From: an uncultured Oscillospiraceae bacterium
GTDB lineage: Bacteria > Bacillota > Clostridia > Oscillospirales > Oscillospiraceae
DNA length: 64,000 bases
Direction: 5' to 3'
Assembly (NCBI GenBank): GCA_947588955.1
Contig: CANPYX010000003.1
Location: 1 to 64,000 of the forward strand
Position 1 is the first letter of the stretch. Each line of letters begins with the position of its first letter. Both the position numbers and the translations under genes were made by a program. Positions 45,865-54,177 of this stretch are shown here, piece after piece. The notes under the pieces were generated by a model. That model saw only the letters and a program-made list of their open reading frames with translations, was not told the DNA's origin and ran no database searches.

Positions 45865-45906
45865 TTCGGTGGGCAAGCCAAACAGGATGCCCACCGAAAT
45901 TTTTTG
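45865..45906 (+). terminator. Terminator ending the early operon
   Basis: TTCGGTGGGCA and TGCCCACCGAA pair perfectly around 12 bases and are followed by ATTTTTTG, 46 bases after the regulator stop. Confidence 0.88.
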
Positions 45907-45926
45907 AAAATAATGAAAATTTATTC

Positions 45927-45954
45927 TTGACTTAGGCGGTAGGTATTGTAAAGT
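45927..45954 (+). promoter_or_regulatory. Phage promoter motif, copy 1
   Basis: TTGACT and TAAAGT are 16 bases apart, with GGCGGTAGGTATTG between. The same 28 bases occur at 47278-47305, and a related form at 54953-54980. It starts the small-gene operon after the terminator. Confidence 0.65.
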
Positions 45955-46009
45955 AAAGTTACAGAAAATCCCAAAAACAACGGGTTTAACGCCCAAGGAG
46001 GAACAAAAA

Positions 46010-46288
46010 ATGATAGGAGTTCAGAACTTTAAGTGCAACGTCAGCGACAAGCGGAAATACAAGTACAAGTTCTTCGTAGACATCATGACAGGAGATGACG
46101 AGGTTCTTGCCACCGGCGAAATCTTCGTCCCCTCCATCGACGGCAACACGGAGAGCATCATCGTCGAAAACGCGAAAGCCCTCTACAAGGATTTTGAGAG
46201 GATCGCCTATCAGTACAACGGGCTCACCCCCACAATCCGTGGAAAGGCCGTAAAAGGCAAGACCATCCGCTATCCGGTGGCGGTATAA
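46010..46288 (+). CDS. Hypothetical phage protein (92 residues)
   Basis: Preceded by AAGGAGGAAC. A beta-rich, basic protein (KCNVSDKRKYKYKFFVDIMT) and first gene behind promoter copy 1. No recognised family. Confidence 0.65.
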   Translation: MIGVQNFKCNVSDKRKYKYKFFVDIMTGDDEVLATGEIFVPSIDGNTESIIVENAKALYKDFERIAYQYNGLTPTIRGKAVKGKTIRYPVAV

Positions 46289-46306
46289 CACATAAGGAGG
46301 CCAGAA

Positions 46307-46627
46307 ATGAACGTCTCTAAAGCGAGGACCATTTCAAACCGGGTCAGGGCGAAATACCCCAATGCCCTCTCCCCCGTTAAATGGACAGACGTATATTCGA
46401 GCGAGGAGGAACTGGTCGAGGACCTGCGGAACATTCACGTTCCTGAAGACATCGAAAAAGACTGGTTCTGGATGGGGTGCGAGCCCTTCTATAAGGGTTA
46501 CGTCTACATACATTCTTTCGCAAAACAAGTCCAGAGCGGGAAGGAACTCAGCAAAAAGCAGCTTACCCAATGTAAAAGACTCGCAGTTGAAATCAAATGC
46601 GCGGCAGCGATAAGGGACTGCTATTGA
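46307..46627 (+). CDS. Hypothetical phage protein (106 residues)
   Basis: Preceded by AAGGAGGC. Basic N-terminus and a Trp-rich centre (DWFWMGCEPFYKGYVYIHSF). Follows the previous gene by 18 bases, so cotranscribed. Not recognised. Confidence 0.62.
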   Translation: MNVSKARTISNRVRAKYPNALSPVKWTDVYSSEEELVEDLRNIHVPEDIEKDWFWMGCEPFYKGYVYIHSFAKQVQSGKELSKKQLTQCKRLAVEIKCAAAIRDCY

Positions 46628-46652
46628 TAGAGCTTCCTCGCCAGATACATAG

Positions 46653-46674
46653 CCAGCCGGGGGATCCCGGCTGG
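46653..46674 (+). terminator. Hairpin between small phage genes
   Basis: CCAGCCGGG and CCCGGCTGG pair perfectly around GGAT, followed by TGTGTTTCGTTT, a poor but T-rich tail. It may attenuate transcription into the next gene. Confidence 0.5.
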
Positions 46675-46716
46675 TGTGTTTCGTTTATCAATCATCAATT
46701 ATGGAGGTTTAATCGA

Positions 46717-47241
46717 ATGGCAACAAAAGAACAGGAGCGGAAGGCTCTCCAGAAGATTAAGGACATAGTCGATTCCCTTGGGCCGGACAGCTATGTAGCG
46801 GCAGCCTTCGACGGGTGTTTTAACTTGGCCCAGGAGAACATAGACGGAGATTTCATGATAAGCTTTACGCAGAGATTACAGAAGGCAGATGATGAAATCG
46901 CCTATTACAAAAGGGCCGCTGAGTCTTTTTCAAAAGACCTCGGAGAACACGTTGAAGCCATGCAAAAGCTCAAGGAGACGGTCGTTCCCGAAAAGGAGTT
47001 GGGCGAGATTTACGACGCACTTGCTCAACTCGCGAAAAGATATGAAACGGAGGAAGCTTCGGCGGCAGAAGAAATTGTAGAGTTTGCGGACGAGCCGTGT
47101 TCGAGAGAATTTGCCCAGGCGGTCAGATGTCACCGTGAGATAAGGGAGGAGATAGACCGGCTTAACGAGCTCAGAAGCGAGGTTGCGAAACGCCTTAAAA
47201 TAATGGACGAGCAGTCGCAGAATAAGGAAGAAAATTGTTAA
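46717..47241 (+). CDS. Coiled-coil hypothetical phage protein
   Basis: A 174-residue acidic helical protein with long heptad-like stretches (FTQRLQKADDEIAYYKRAAE and later REIREEIDRLNELRSEVAKR). TGGAGG precedes the ATG at 46717. A structural or partner-binding role is possible. No family recognised. Confidence 0.65.
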   Translation: MATKEQERKALQKIKDIVDSLGPDSYVAAAFDGCFNLAQENIDGDFMISFTQRLQKADDEIAYYKRAAESFSKDLGEHVEAMQKLKETVVPEKELGEIYDALAQLAKRYETEEASAAEEIVEFADEPCSREFAQAVRCHREIREEIDRLNELRSEVAKRLKIMDEQSQNKEENC

Positions 47242-47277
47242 AAAGCGAAAATTTTTAGAAAAATCCTGTATTTCCTA

Positions 47278-47305
47278 TTGACTTAGGCGGTAGGTATTGT
47301 AAAGT
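47278..47305 (+). promoter_or_regulatory. Phage promoter motif, copy 2
   Basis: Identical to copy 1 over TTGACTTAGGCGGTAGGTAT and on through TTGTAAAGT, then TAAGTTAC. It lies 45 bases before the start of the next small gene. Confidence 0.65.
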
Positions 47306-47349
47306 TAAGTTACGCTCAATTTATACAAAAGAATTAGGAGGAAATACAA

Positions 47350-47658
47350 ATGGAAACAAACGAAAACAAGACAGTCCTTACGGAAGAGGACAAGGAAATA
47401 ATCCGCAAGCACTATCGTACATACGAAGAGATGTTCGCAGCCGGCAAATTCTATGACGGGTACCTCGGAATACCCTCCCTGGAAGATGATTTAGCGGAAG
47501 CAAGAGGGTATCTCGAAGATGGAGACTTCGACGAAACCGGGATTTCCTCAGAAGCTGGTTACAGGTTCGAAATCGAATTAGCCGAAGGAATCCTCAGGAA
47601 GTACAACATTGTGACCGACTTCGAGGAGTTCTATCGGAAATACGGTTTCGAAAACTAA
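47350..47658 (+). CDS. Acidic hypothetical phage protein (102 residues)
   Basis: Preceded by TTAGGAGGAA. Strongly acidic (net charge far below zero) and helical. Small acidic early phage proteins often mimic DNA or inhibit host enzymes; this is only a class-level inference. Confidence 0.62.
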   Translation: METNENKTVLTEEDKEIIRKHYRTYEEMFAAGKFYDGYLGIPSLEDDLAEARGYLEDGDFDETGISSEAGYRFEIELAEGILRKYNIVTDFEEFYRKYGFEN

Positions 47659-47689
47659 GAAAATGCCACGGGCAGGAAAGGAACTGAAC

Positions 47690-47953
47690 ATGAAAGCGAA
47701 ACACTTCGATGGTCTTCTCCAGAGCGAAATCAGGAAAGCCGAGAGCGCAGCGAATAAGGCCACAGGGACGAAGAACTGTAAGCTCACCGGCTATAGCTAC
47801 AAGGTCGTCCACCCGTTCGACTTTGACCCAGACGCCGTATTCGTTGAGGTCATGTGCGAGATGTGCCACGACTATGAGCGCCGCGCTTCCGTTGATGTGA
47901 GGCTCGACATTCCGATGTTCGACAGGCGGCGCACAGTCGCAACAGCCGTTTAA
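47690..47953 (+). CDS. Hypothetical phage protein (87 residues)
   Basis: Begins MKAKHFDGLLQSEIRK; GGAAAGGAA lies just upstream. It contains CEMCHD, a possible half metal site. An upstream in-frame ATG at 47663 lacks a ribosome site. Not recognised. Confidence 0.55.
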   Translation: MKAKHFDGLLQSEIRKAESAANKATGTKNCKLTGYSYKVVHPFDFDPDAVFVEVMCEMCHDYERRASVDVRLDIPMFDRRRTVATAV

Positions 47954-47977
47954 CGAACTTATCGGGGAGGCGAAAAT

Positions 47978-48115
47978 ATGAAAAGATCGGAGTATTTGAG
48001 AAGGGCGTTTGAGGCGTATAACGATGGCCGGGTTGACGATGAAACCTATGACGCCATGGTCATGAACGCCGAAGTCTTCTGTGACGATGACGGCGAGGAG
48101 GAGAGCGAACAGTAA
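47978..48115 (+). CDS. Very small acidic phage protein (45 residues)
   Basis: MKRSEYLRRAFEAYNDGRVD begins behind GGGGAGG and ends in an acidic tail. Spacing, start site and codon use match its neighbours. Function unknown. Confidence 0.5.
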   Translation: MKRSEYLRRAFEAYNDGRVDDETYDAMVMNAEVFCDDDGEEESEQ

Positions 48116-48186
48116 CGGATTATCATTTGCGAATAATGATGCAAAATACCCGCCACGGAGGAACGATGGCAGAAAGGAAATGGCTA

Positions 48187-48432
48187 TGAACAACAAGGAG
48201 TACGATGTCGATTTTGACCTTGTCCTGCACATTCGCGGTGGCCTTACAGGTCTGGACCATAAGCCTGAAGACCCCCGCCGAACTTCTCGGCGATATTTTC
48301 CCCGGAGACTGCGAGTGCGAGTTTCTGGGTGTCTCGACAAGTATGAATAACAGCTTCCGTGGGTACATGGAGGTGACTGAGGTGGAGGATGATGACGACG
48401 ATGACGAGGATGATGACGACGAGGAGGACTGA
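48187..48432 (+). CDS. Acidic phage protein, probably interrupted by a frameshift
   Basis: Frame 1 begins MNNKEYDVDFDLVLHIRGG at 48187 and closes at 48350 with an unlikely Arg-rich end. An overlapping frame holds the protein-like sequence LKTPAELLGDIFPGDCECEF and an Asp-rich tail ending at 48432. Joined by one shift near 48240-48275 they make one plausible 81-residue acidic protein. The shift could be a sequencing error, a real disruption or programmed; I see no classical slippery heptamer. Confidence 0.4.
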
Positions 48433-48434
48433 AA

Positions 48435-48650
48435 ATGGGGAGTGAGATTGAGAGCATAGACTATGAACTGAAGTGCTACTCTGTCTATGCCAAGAAGCAC
48501 GACTCGAAGAACTTTTACAAGTTGGTAAAGAAGTTTGACAGGGAGGAGGATGCCGCCAACTTCGCTATCGAATACCACCAGAAGCGCCCTGAAGAACTCG
48601 TGAGTATCATCAGGGAGGAGTACATGAAAATCTACCTGAAGCAAGATTAG
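48435..48650 (+). CDS. Small hypothetical phage protein (71 residues)
   Basis: Starts two bases after the preceding stop. It contains a pattern (FDREEDAANFAIEYHQKRPE) like short phage accessory proteins. Function unknown. Confidence 0.58.
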   Translation: MGSEIESIDYELKCYSVYAKKHDSKNFYKLVKKFDREEDAANFAIEYHQKRPEELVSIIREEYMKIYLKQD

Positions 48651-48662
48651 GAGGTGTACGGA

Positions 48663-48974
48663 ATGAAGGTCCCAAAATATGTCGTTGAACTCATGGAACG
48701 CAGCCGCTATGAATATGACCGCTGCACGAAAAGCCCGAATTACGGAGCTGGTTACACAATCAGCATCCAGAAACATTCGGAGTACGGGATGATCGACACC
48801 CTCAAAGCTGAAGTCGAACGCCTTTGCAAATGGGCTAACCGCATCGGAGGACCCGAAACGGCCTATTTGCTCTATATCCCCAGCGAAACCCATCACGTTA
48901 ATCAATCTGCCGTCGTCACCATCTTCGACCCGGTTATGCAGCAGATAGAGAAGTACATACCGAACCGCAAATAA
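48663..48974 (+). CDS. Hypothetical phage protein (103 residues)
   Basis: TTAGGAGGTG stands just upstream of the ATG at 48663. Mixed alpha/beta with a helix (EVERLCKWANRIGG). Not recognised. Confidence 0.6.
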   Translation: MKVPKYVVELMERSRYEYDRCTKSPNYGAGYTISIQKHSEYGMIDTLKAEVERLCKWANRIGGPETAYLLYIPSETHHVNQSAVVTIFDPVMQQIEKYIPNRK

Positions 48975-48994
48975 GCAAGGAGGAGTAAACCGAT

Positions 48995-49408
48995 ATGCCC
49001 AAAACGATGATTAGATGCGACAACCAGCAAGGCGTTTGGTACGCCGTATGGTCTGAAGAAATAGCCGATTCCGTAAAGAAGGCAATCGAGGATTTCAGCG
49101 GGAACACGGTGGAGATTACATCGTTTGCCCCCGGTAGGGTCCCCTTGGAGATGTTGCCGGAAGAGATTCAGCACGAAGCCAAGGAAACGCTGAAAGCGTT
49201 CGACGAGGTGTCGGTGGTCTATGAGCACGAGGGATTTCACGTCACTACGGCTGTGTGTTTGTGCGCCAATTACGCCAAGGACCACTTCGTCTGCGGCAGG
49301 TATCTTGCCAGTGAGGTCTTCACCACGGAGGAAAGACGCAAGAACTCCCTGGAGGAGTTCGGGTACATCATTCCTCACCTCAAGGGGAAGGATTATCAAA
49401 AGGAATAA
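48995..49408 (+). CDS. Hypothetical phage protein (137 residues)
   Basis: Preceded by AAGGAGGAG. Globular and mixed alpha/beta (MIRCDNQQGVWYAVWSEEIA), with two Cys residues (VCLCAN). No family recognised; it is cotranscribed with the small-gene run. Confidence 0.6.
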   Translation: MPKTMIRCDNQQGVWYAVWSEEIADSVKKAIEDFSGNTVEITSFAPGRVPLEMLPEEIQHEAKETLKAFDEVSVVYEHEGFHVTTAVCLCANYAKDHFVCGRYLASEVFTTEERRKNSLEEFGYIIPHLKGKDYQKE

Positions 49409-49426
49409 TCCGCAGGAGGACTGAAT

Positions 49427-49678
49427 ATGAGGAAAAACACTGGCTATGACGTGTTGTACTTCTCCCAGAACAGAAAAAAGCCCGTATCTGGCTCTACAAA
49501 GGCCACGTCAGACTTTTTGGCAATCGTGCACGAAGACTATCCTACGGCCACCATATCCCAACTAAAGGAGATTTTGAGCGACAGGAACCGTTTTGCATTG
49601 GAGCCAGAAGCTATTCGCGTCCTTGATGACCATATCGAGGCAGGGTATGGAGATGTAACTCCCGATTGGAAATACTGA
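49427..49678 (+). CDS. Small hypothetical phage protein (83 residues)
   Basis: Preceded by GCAGGAGGAC. Ends VTPDWKY. Last gene of the small-gene run; the next 260 bases are non-coding. Not recognised. Confidence 0.58.
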   Translation: MRKNTGYDVLYFSQNRKKPVSGSTKATSDFLAIVHEDYPTATISQLKEILSDRNRFALEPEAIRVLDDHIEAGYGDVTPDWKY

Positions 49679-49718
49679 AGAGTCCAGAGCCATTAGGAGA
49701 CTGCACAGCGGTTTGACG

Positions 49719-49757
49719 CTATACTTTCCCCATCTCGGCTCGCTCCAGCGGTTTTAG
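49719..49757 (+). repeat. Spaced motif CTATACTTT...CCAGCGGTTTTAG, second copy
   Basis: CTATACTTT and CCAGCGGTTTTAG recur at 45820-45857 with nearly the same spacing (24 against 25 bases). Both copies lie in non-coding gaps after operon ends. TATACT could be a -10 element. The rest of 49679-49940 holds no gene I can support. Confidence 0.4.
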
Positions 49758-49889
49758 GCGGGTCTATTTCTTGTCACGGCACATAAAGTCACGAAAAGTC
49801 ACCAAAAGGCATTGTATGTCATCCTTTTCCTGTAGTATGGTGTAGAACAGAAAAAATGGATGGACGTTAGGGGACGACTAATCCATGGG

Positions 49890-49914
49890 GAGCTGCCGAA
49901 AGGCGGCTCTTTTT
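49890..49914 (+). terminator. Terminator/attenuator in front of the sugar cassette
   Basis: GAGCTGCC and GGCGGCTC pair around GAAA (with one wobble pair) and are followed by TTTTTC. It ends 26 bases before the ParB-like start, so cassette expression requires read-through or antitermination. Confidence 0.75.
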
Positions 49915-49940
49915 CATTTGCACTTTTGGAGGTACTGGAA

Positions 49941-50573
49941 ATGGATAAGCACATAGAGATTGTCCAGCGGAGAGTCGGGGACTTAAAGCTCGACTTTGGG
50001 AACCCCCGAAAAATCAAGAAGCAGAAACGAGAGGACCTTGAGGACTCGTTGGAGAACTACGGTGACTTCGACATCATCGTAATCAACGAGAAGAATCAGG
50101 TCATTGGTGGAAACCAGCGTGTCACGATTTTTCAAAAGAAGAATCCTGACATGATCGTTGACTGTAAGATGCTCGTAGGCTATACGATTGCAGAGCAGAA
50201 GTACGTCAACATCAAGCTCAACAGCCACGCCGGAGAGTGGGACCTTGAAGGACTCGGAGACTGGACGGCTGACCTAATGGGAAGCTTCAAGCTCGACCTT
50301 GAAAAGCCTCCCAAGCCGGTTGATGAGCGTAATATCAAAGAGATGGAGCCCATCCACTACGAGCAGTACGACTACGTCCTGATAGCCTGTAGGAACGAGC
50401 TCGACTACAATGACCTCGTCAGAAAGCTCGGCATCGAGGGCGGACAGGTCAAGGTAGCCAAGAGCCGGCACATAAAGGGCAGAGCCATCTGGTACGACCA
50501 GATGAAGGCCCAAATCATAGGGGCTGATGAAGTCCAGGCTCAGGAGAACGGAGGGGAAGGCGATGAAGAGTAA
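49941..50573 (+). CDS. ParB/Srx-fold protein at the head of the sugar cassette
   Basis: A 210-residue protein with the ParB-type core: GNPRKIKKQKREDLEDSLEN, VINEKNQVIGGNQR and a following helix. This is the CTPase/nucleotide-binding fold of ParB, present without the DNA-partitioning HTH. Stand-alone ParB-like proteins often sit in phage DNA-modification and terminase-proximal loci. The ATG at 49941 follows TTTGGAGG; an upstream start at 49860 would overlap the terminator. It overlaps the next gene by 11 bases. Confidence 0.75.
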   Translation: MDKHIEIVQRRVGDLKLDFGNPRKIKKQKREDLEDSLENYGDFDIIVINEKNQVIGGNQRVTIFQKKNPDMIVDCKMLVGYTIAEQKYVNIKLNSHAGEWDLEGLGDWTADLMGSFKLDLEKPPKPVDERNIKEMEPIHYEQYDYVLIACRNELDYNDLVRKLGIEGGQVKVAKSRHIKGRAIWYDQMKAQIIGADEVQAQENGGEGDEE

Positions 50574-51798
50574 GTTCGCTGTCCCTGACGTAGGAAGCAA
50601 TGAAATACGGCTTGTCAGCGAGGCCATCAAGAGCAAATGGCTGACGGCCGGCGATGTAGTCAGACAATTCGAGCGTGGGATCTCGGAGCTTTCTCAGACT
50701 GACAGGGCCGTCGCTCTTGACAGTTGCTATAATTCCATGGAGCTTACTCTTAGGGCTTTAGGCATAGGCCACGGAGACGAGGTTATTACCACTCCATACA
50801 CCTATACGGCAACGGCTGCGGCCATTCACAATGTCGGGGCGAAGATTGTGTTTGTAGACCTCGACGAGAGCGGAGAATCCTTCGAGATGGACTATATGGC
50901 GGTAGCCAGAGCCATCACGGGAAAGACGAAGGCCGTCATTCCTGTTGATATTGGCGGAAAGCTGTGCGACTATGACGCGCTGCGAGGAGCCATCGGCTTT
51001 AAGGCGAACGTTTATCAACCGGCCAATCCATTCCAGGAGGCCATAGGCCGTGTAGCGATTATCGCTGACGCGGCTCACAGCTTTGGAGCTGAGATGTACG
51101 GGAAGATGAGCGGGGAATGGGCAGACTTCACCTGTTTCAGCTTCCACGTCCTCAAGTGCATCACCACGGGGGGTGAGGGCGGTGCGGTAGTCTGGAAAGA
51201 CATCCCCGGCTTCGACAATGATGGGTTCGAGAAAAAGCTTCGCCTTCTTGCCGATAACGGCCAAACGAGCCGAGACAAGACCCGTGGATGGGAGTACGAC
51301 ATAGCCCTCATAGGGCACAACAGCATCATGACAAACCTTGATGCTGCCATGGGCCTCAGCCAGCTTGAGAGGTATTCCAACATCCGTGAGAAGAGAATAG
51401 ATGTTACGCTCACCTATGATAATCTGTTCGAAGAAATAGGCGCGGTGACGAAAAGGGTCCGGCCCCTTATCAAACACTTCGGGCCGAAATACACAACGGC
51501 CATGCACCTGTACCCGGTGCGAGTGAAACATCCTTGCGCCTTTACGCCGGAAGATGAAGAGAAGTTCAGAAACTACATCTACTGGCAGATGGCACACAAT
51601 GGGGTTCCTTGCAACGTCCACTACAAGCCCTTGCCGATGATGACGGCCTACAAAGCTCTTGGGTTTTCCATTAACGATTACCCGAAAGCCTACGAGATGT
51701 ATAGAAGCCTTTTGACGATCCCGTACCACACGGAGCTTACGGCTGATGAGCAGAAGAAAATTGTTTCGATTTTAGGGGAGGCGGTGAGTAGTATATGA
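50563..51798 (+). CDS. DegT/DnrJ/EryC1-family sugar aminotransferase
   Basis: A 411-residue PLP enzyme that aminates keto-sugar nucleotides. It has DSCYNSMELTLRALGIGHGD, IIADAAHSFGAEM with the PLP Asp, and FSFHVLKCITTGGEGG with the Schiff-base Lys. With the 4,6-dehydratase encoded next it would turn a UDP-4-keto-6-deoxy sugar into a 4-amino-4,6-dideoxy sugar, as the PseB/PseC pair does. GGAGGGGAAGG precedes the start. Confidence 0.9.
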   Translation: MKSKFAVPDVGSNEIRLVSEAIKSKWLTAGDVVRQFERGISELSQTDRAVALDSCYNSMELTLRALGIGHGDEVITTPYTYTATAAAIHNVGAKIVFVDLDESGESFEMDYMAVARAITGKTKAVIPVDIGGKLCDYDALRGAIGFKANVYQPANPFQEAIGRVAIIADAAHSFGAEMYGKMSGEWADFTCFSFHVLKCITTGGEGGAVVWKDIPGFDNDGFEKKLRLLADNGQTSRDKTRGWEYDIALIGHNSIMTNLDAAMGLSQLERYSNIREKRIDVTLTYDNLFEEIGAVTKRVRPLIKHFGPKYTTAMHLYPVRVKHPCAFTPEDEEKFRNYIYWQMAHNGVPCNVHYKPLPMMTAYKALGFSINDYPKAYEMYRSLLTIPYHTELTADEQKKIVSILGEAVSSI

Positions 51799-52778
51799 GT
51801 TCCAAACTCACTGGCTCTGTAGTCCTGATTACCGGAGGGACCGGGAGCTTCGGAAATGCTTTCCTCGACGAGTGCATAGCCGAAGGAGCGAGGGAGATCC
51901 GCATTTTCAGCAGAGACGAGAAGAAACAGTACGATATGGCCCAACGCTATCGGGAGCAGCCGAACGTAAAGTTCTTCCTCGGAGACATAAGGGACAAGAA
52001 AAGCCTCGATACAGCCGTATATGGCGTTGACTACGTCTTCCACGCCGCCGCTATGAAACAGGTCCCGTCCTGTGAGCGGTTCCCCATGGAGGCCGTAAAG
52101 ACCAACATCAACGGGAGCGATAACGTTCTCACCACGGCCGTCCAAAAGCACGTCAAAAAGGTCGTGTGCCTCTCCACCGACAAGGCCGTCTACCCTACAT
52201 CTGCCATGGGCTTCACCAAGGCATACATGGAAAAGCTCGCCATGCAGAAAGCGGCAGAGCAGGACAAAACGGAGATTTGCGTCACTCGGTTCGGAAATCT
52301 CATCGCTTCGAGAGGATCCGCCGTCCCCCTCTTTATAGACCAAGTCAAAAACGGGGCCCCGATTACCATTACTGAACCTGATATGACAAGGTTCGTGATG
52401 ACCGTCCAGGACGCCGTAGCCCTTGTCAAGGAAGCGTTTGAGAGCGGCAACAGCGGGGACCTGTTCGTGAAAAAGTCCTATGCTTGCACGACTGGAGATC
52501 TCGCCAGCGCCGTATGCAAGTACATGGGGCTCCCCAGAACCTACCCCACGGTGTATATCGGCATAAGACCGGGCGAGAAAATGCACGAAGCCCTTCTGAC
52601 TGAGGAGGAGGCCACCAATGCGGTTGAGCGCGGCGACTATATCCTCGTTCCGAGAGCAAAGAGCGGCATGAACCCGAAAATCAAGGCCGCCTACAGGTCT
52701 GACCTGTCCAAGAGACTCGGCGAGGACGAGCTCCTTGCCCTCATAAACAGAGTGTTTGAGGAGGGGAGCGGAGTATGA
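51795..52778 (+). CDS. UDP-sugar 4,6-dehydratase (PseB/FlaA1-like)
   Basis: A 327-residue short-chain dehydrogenase: LITGGTGSFGNAF nucleotide loop, FHAAAMKQVPSCE, the active-site run LSTDKAVYPTSAMGFTK with Asp, Lys, Met and Lys positions, and the substrate segment RFGNLIASRGSAVPLF. It dehydrates UDP-GlcNAc, with or without C5 inversion, giving the substrate of the aminotransferase. Four-base overlaps join it to both neighbours. Confidence 0.9.
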   Translation: MSSKLTGSVVLITGGTGSFGNAFLDECIAEGAREIRIFSRDEKKQYDMAQRYREQPNVKFFLGDIRDKKSLDTAVYGVDYVFHAAAMKQVPSCERFPMEAVKTNINGSDNVLTTAVQKHVKKVVCLSTDKAVYPTSAMGFTKAYMEKLAMQKAAEQDKTEICVTRFGNLIASRGSAVPLFIDQVKNGAPITITEPDMTRFVMTVQDAVALVKEAFESGNSGDLFVKKSYACTTGDLASAVCKYMGLPRTYPTVYIGIRPGEKMHEALLTEEEATNAVERGDYILVPRAKSGMNPKIKAAYRSDLSKRLGEDELLALINRVFEEGSGV

Positions 52779-53461
52779 GTAAGCATCTGTTTGTAGTGGC
52801 CCACCCTGACGATGAGGTCCTTGGGGCCGGCGCTTTCATCTACGATGCCGTCAAGCGCGGAGATGAGGTTGCAGTCGTCATGATGAACACCTTTGACTTC
52901 ACCCGGTATATCCGCAAGCCCGAACAGCTCGGACGAGATATGCTCCTGAGCCAGAAAAAGCTCGGCATCTATAAGTGCTACAGGCATTGTCACCCTGACA
53001 GCAACTTCCACAACACCAATCACCGTGAGATGGTGGAGCAAATCGAGTTCGCTATCCGCGACTTTGAGCCGGATAACATTTTCACTCAGTACCCCGGAGA
53101 CATAAACACCGACCACTACTGGACGGCGGCCTCCTGCATGGAGGCATTTCGCCTTTGGCAGCGTGGCCGTGGGGAAGTTCATCCGGTGAGTGGGCTCTAC
53201 CTCATGGAAGTGCAATCATCCACCGATTGGGGGCTCAACCCGTGTGAGAAACGCTTTGAGCCGAACTGGTTCGTTGAGGTGTCAGAAGATGGCGTAAATG
53301 CCATGATAGACTCACTGAAGACGTATGAAAACGTCATACGGCCCGTTCCTCACCCCAGGTCTGAAGAAGCGCTTTGGGCGAGCGTAAGGCTCAGGGGCGC
53401 TCAGTCCGGTTATCCGTTCGCCCAGGCGTTCGACTGCGTTTTCAGGAGAGGGGCGATGTGA
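52775..53461 (+). CDS. PIG-L/LmbE-family deacetylase
   Basis: A 228-residue zinc hydrolase. VVAHPDDEVLGAGAF is the AHPDDE metal motif, and DINTDHYWT supplies the third ligand His. The family removes N-acetyl groups from GlcNAc-containing molecules. In this cassette it probably unmasks an amine on the sugar made by the two preceding enzymes, or on the finished glycoside. Confidence 0.88.
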   Translation: MSKHLFVVAHPDDEVLGAGAFIYDAVKRGDEVAVVMMNTFDFTRYIRKPEQLGRDMLLSQKKLGIYKCYRHCHPDSNFHNTNHREMVEQIEFAIRDFEPDNIFTQYPGDINTDHYWTAASCMEAFRLWQRGRGEVHPVSGLYLMEVQSSTDWGLNPCEKRFEPNWFVEVSEDGVNAMIDSLKTYENVIRPVPHPRSEEALWASVRLRGAQSGYPFAQAFDCVFRRGAM

Positions 53462-54177
53462 TGATACTGACATCACATCAGCCAGACTTCTTGCCGTACA
53501 TGGGCTTCTTCTATAAGGTCCTCCACAGCGATGCCCTTGTAATATCCGATGATGTCCAGTTTTCCAAAAAGGGTATGCACAACTGGAACTACATCAAGAC
53601 GCCTGAAGGGGCGAAAAAGCTCACAATCCCCGTACACGCCCACCACGATACGCCACTCAGGTTCGTAGAAATCTCCGAGTGCCATTACAGTTTGCTATCG
53701 GTCGCAAAGACCTTGGAGCAGAACTACCGGAAAGCTCCACACTTTTCGGAGGGCATGGAGATCGTGGAGATAATCAGGACGTTCGCAAACCTGAACTTCA
53801 AAAAGGACGACACGGTCCCCCTTGCTGTCCTGAACAACCACTTGAACGGGACGATTATGCAGCGTTTCGGTATTCTCCCGAAGCGAGTGAAATTTGCGAG
53901 CGCACTTGGCGTTACCGGGCACAAGGATGAACGCATCTTTCAGATGTGCGAATACATGAAAGCTAACACCTATTTGAGCGGTAGAGGGGCAGCCTCCTAC
54001 CACGACCCGGAGGAGTACAAGAAAAGAGGCATACGGCTCATCTACACAGATTATGAGCCTGTCCAATACGGGCAGCTCCACGGAGAGTTTGTGCCGAACC
54101 TGTCCGTCATAGACTATATTTTCAACTGCGGCTTTGAATTGCCTCAGTCCTGGAGGAGAGACGCATGGAGGACGTGA
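53461..54177 (+). CDS. WbqC-like family protein
   Basis: A 238-residue protein. ILTSHQPDFLPYMGFFYKVL at the start and the central LTIPVH and LGVTGHKDERI segments are the WbqC family pattern. WbqC proteins occur in O-antigen and amino-sugar loci, probably as acyl- or aminoacyl-transferases acting on amino sugars; the reaction is not settled. The start ATG overlaps the preceding stop. Confidence 0.8.
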   Translation: MILTSHQPDFLPYMGFFYKVLHSDALVISDDVQFSKKGMHNWNYIKTPEGAKKLTIPVHAHHDTPLRFVEISECHYSLLSVAKTLEQNYRKAPHFSEGMEIVEIIRTFANLNFKKDDTVPLAVLNNHLNGTIMQRFGILPKRVKFASALGVTGHKDERIFQMCEYMKANTYLSGRGAASYHDPEEYKKRGIRLIYTDYEPVQYGQLHGEFVPNLSVIDYIFNCGFELPQSWRRDAWRT

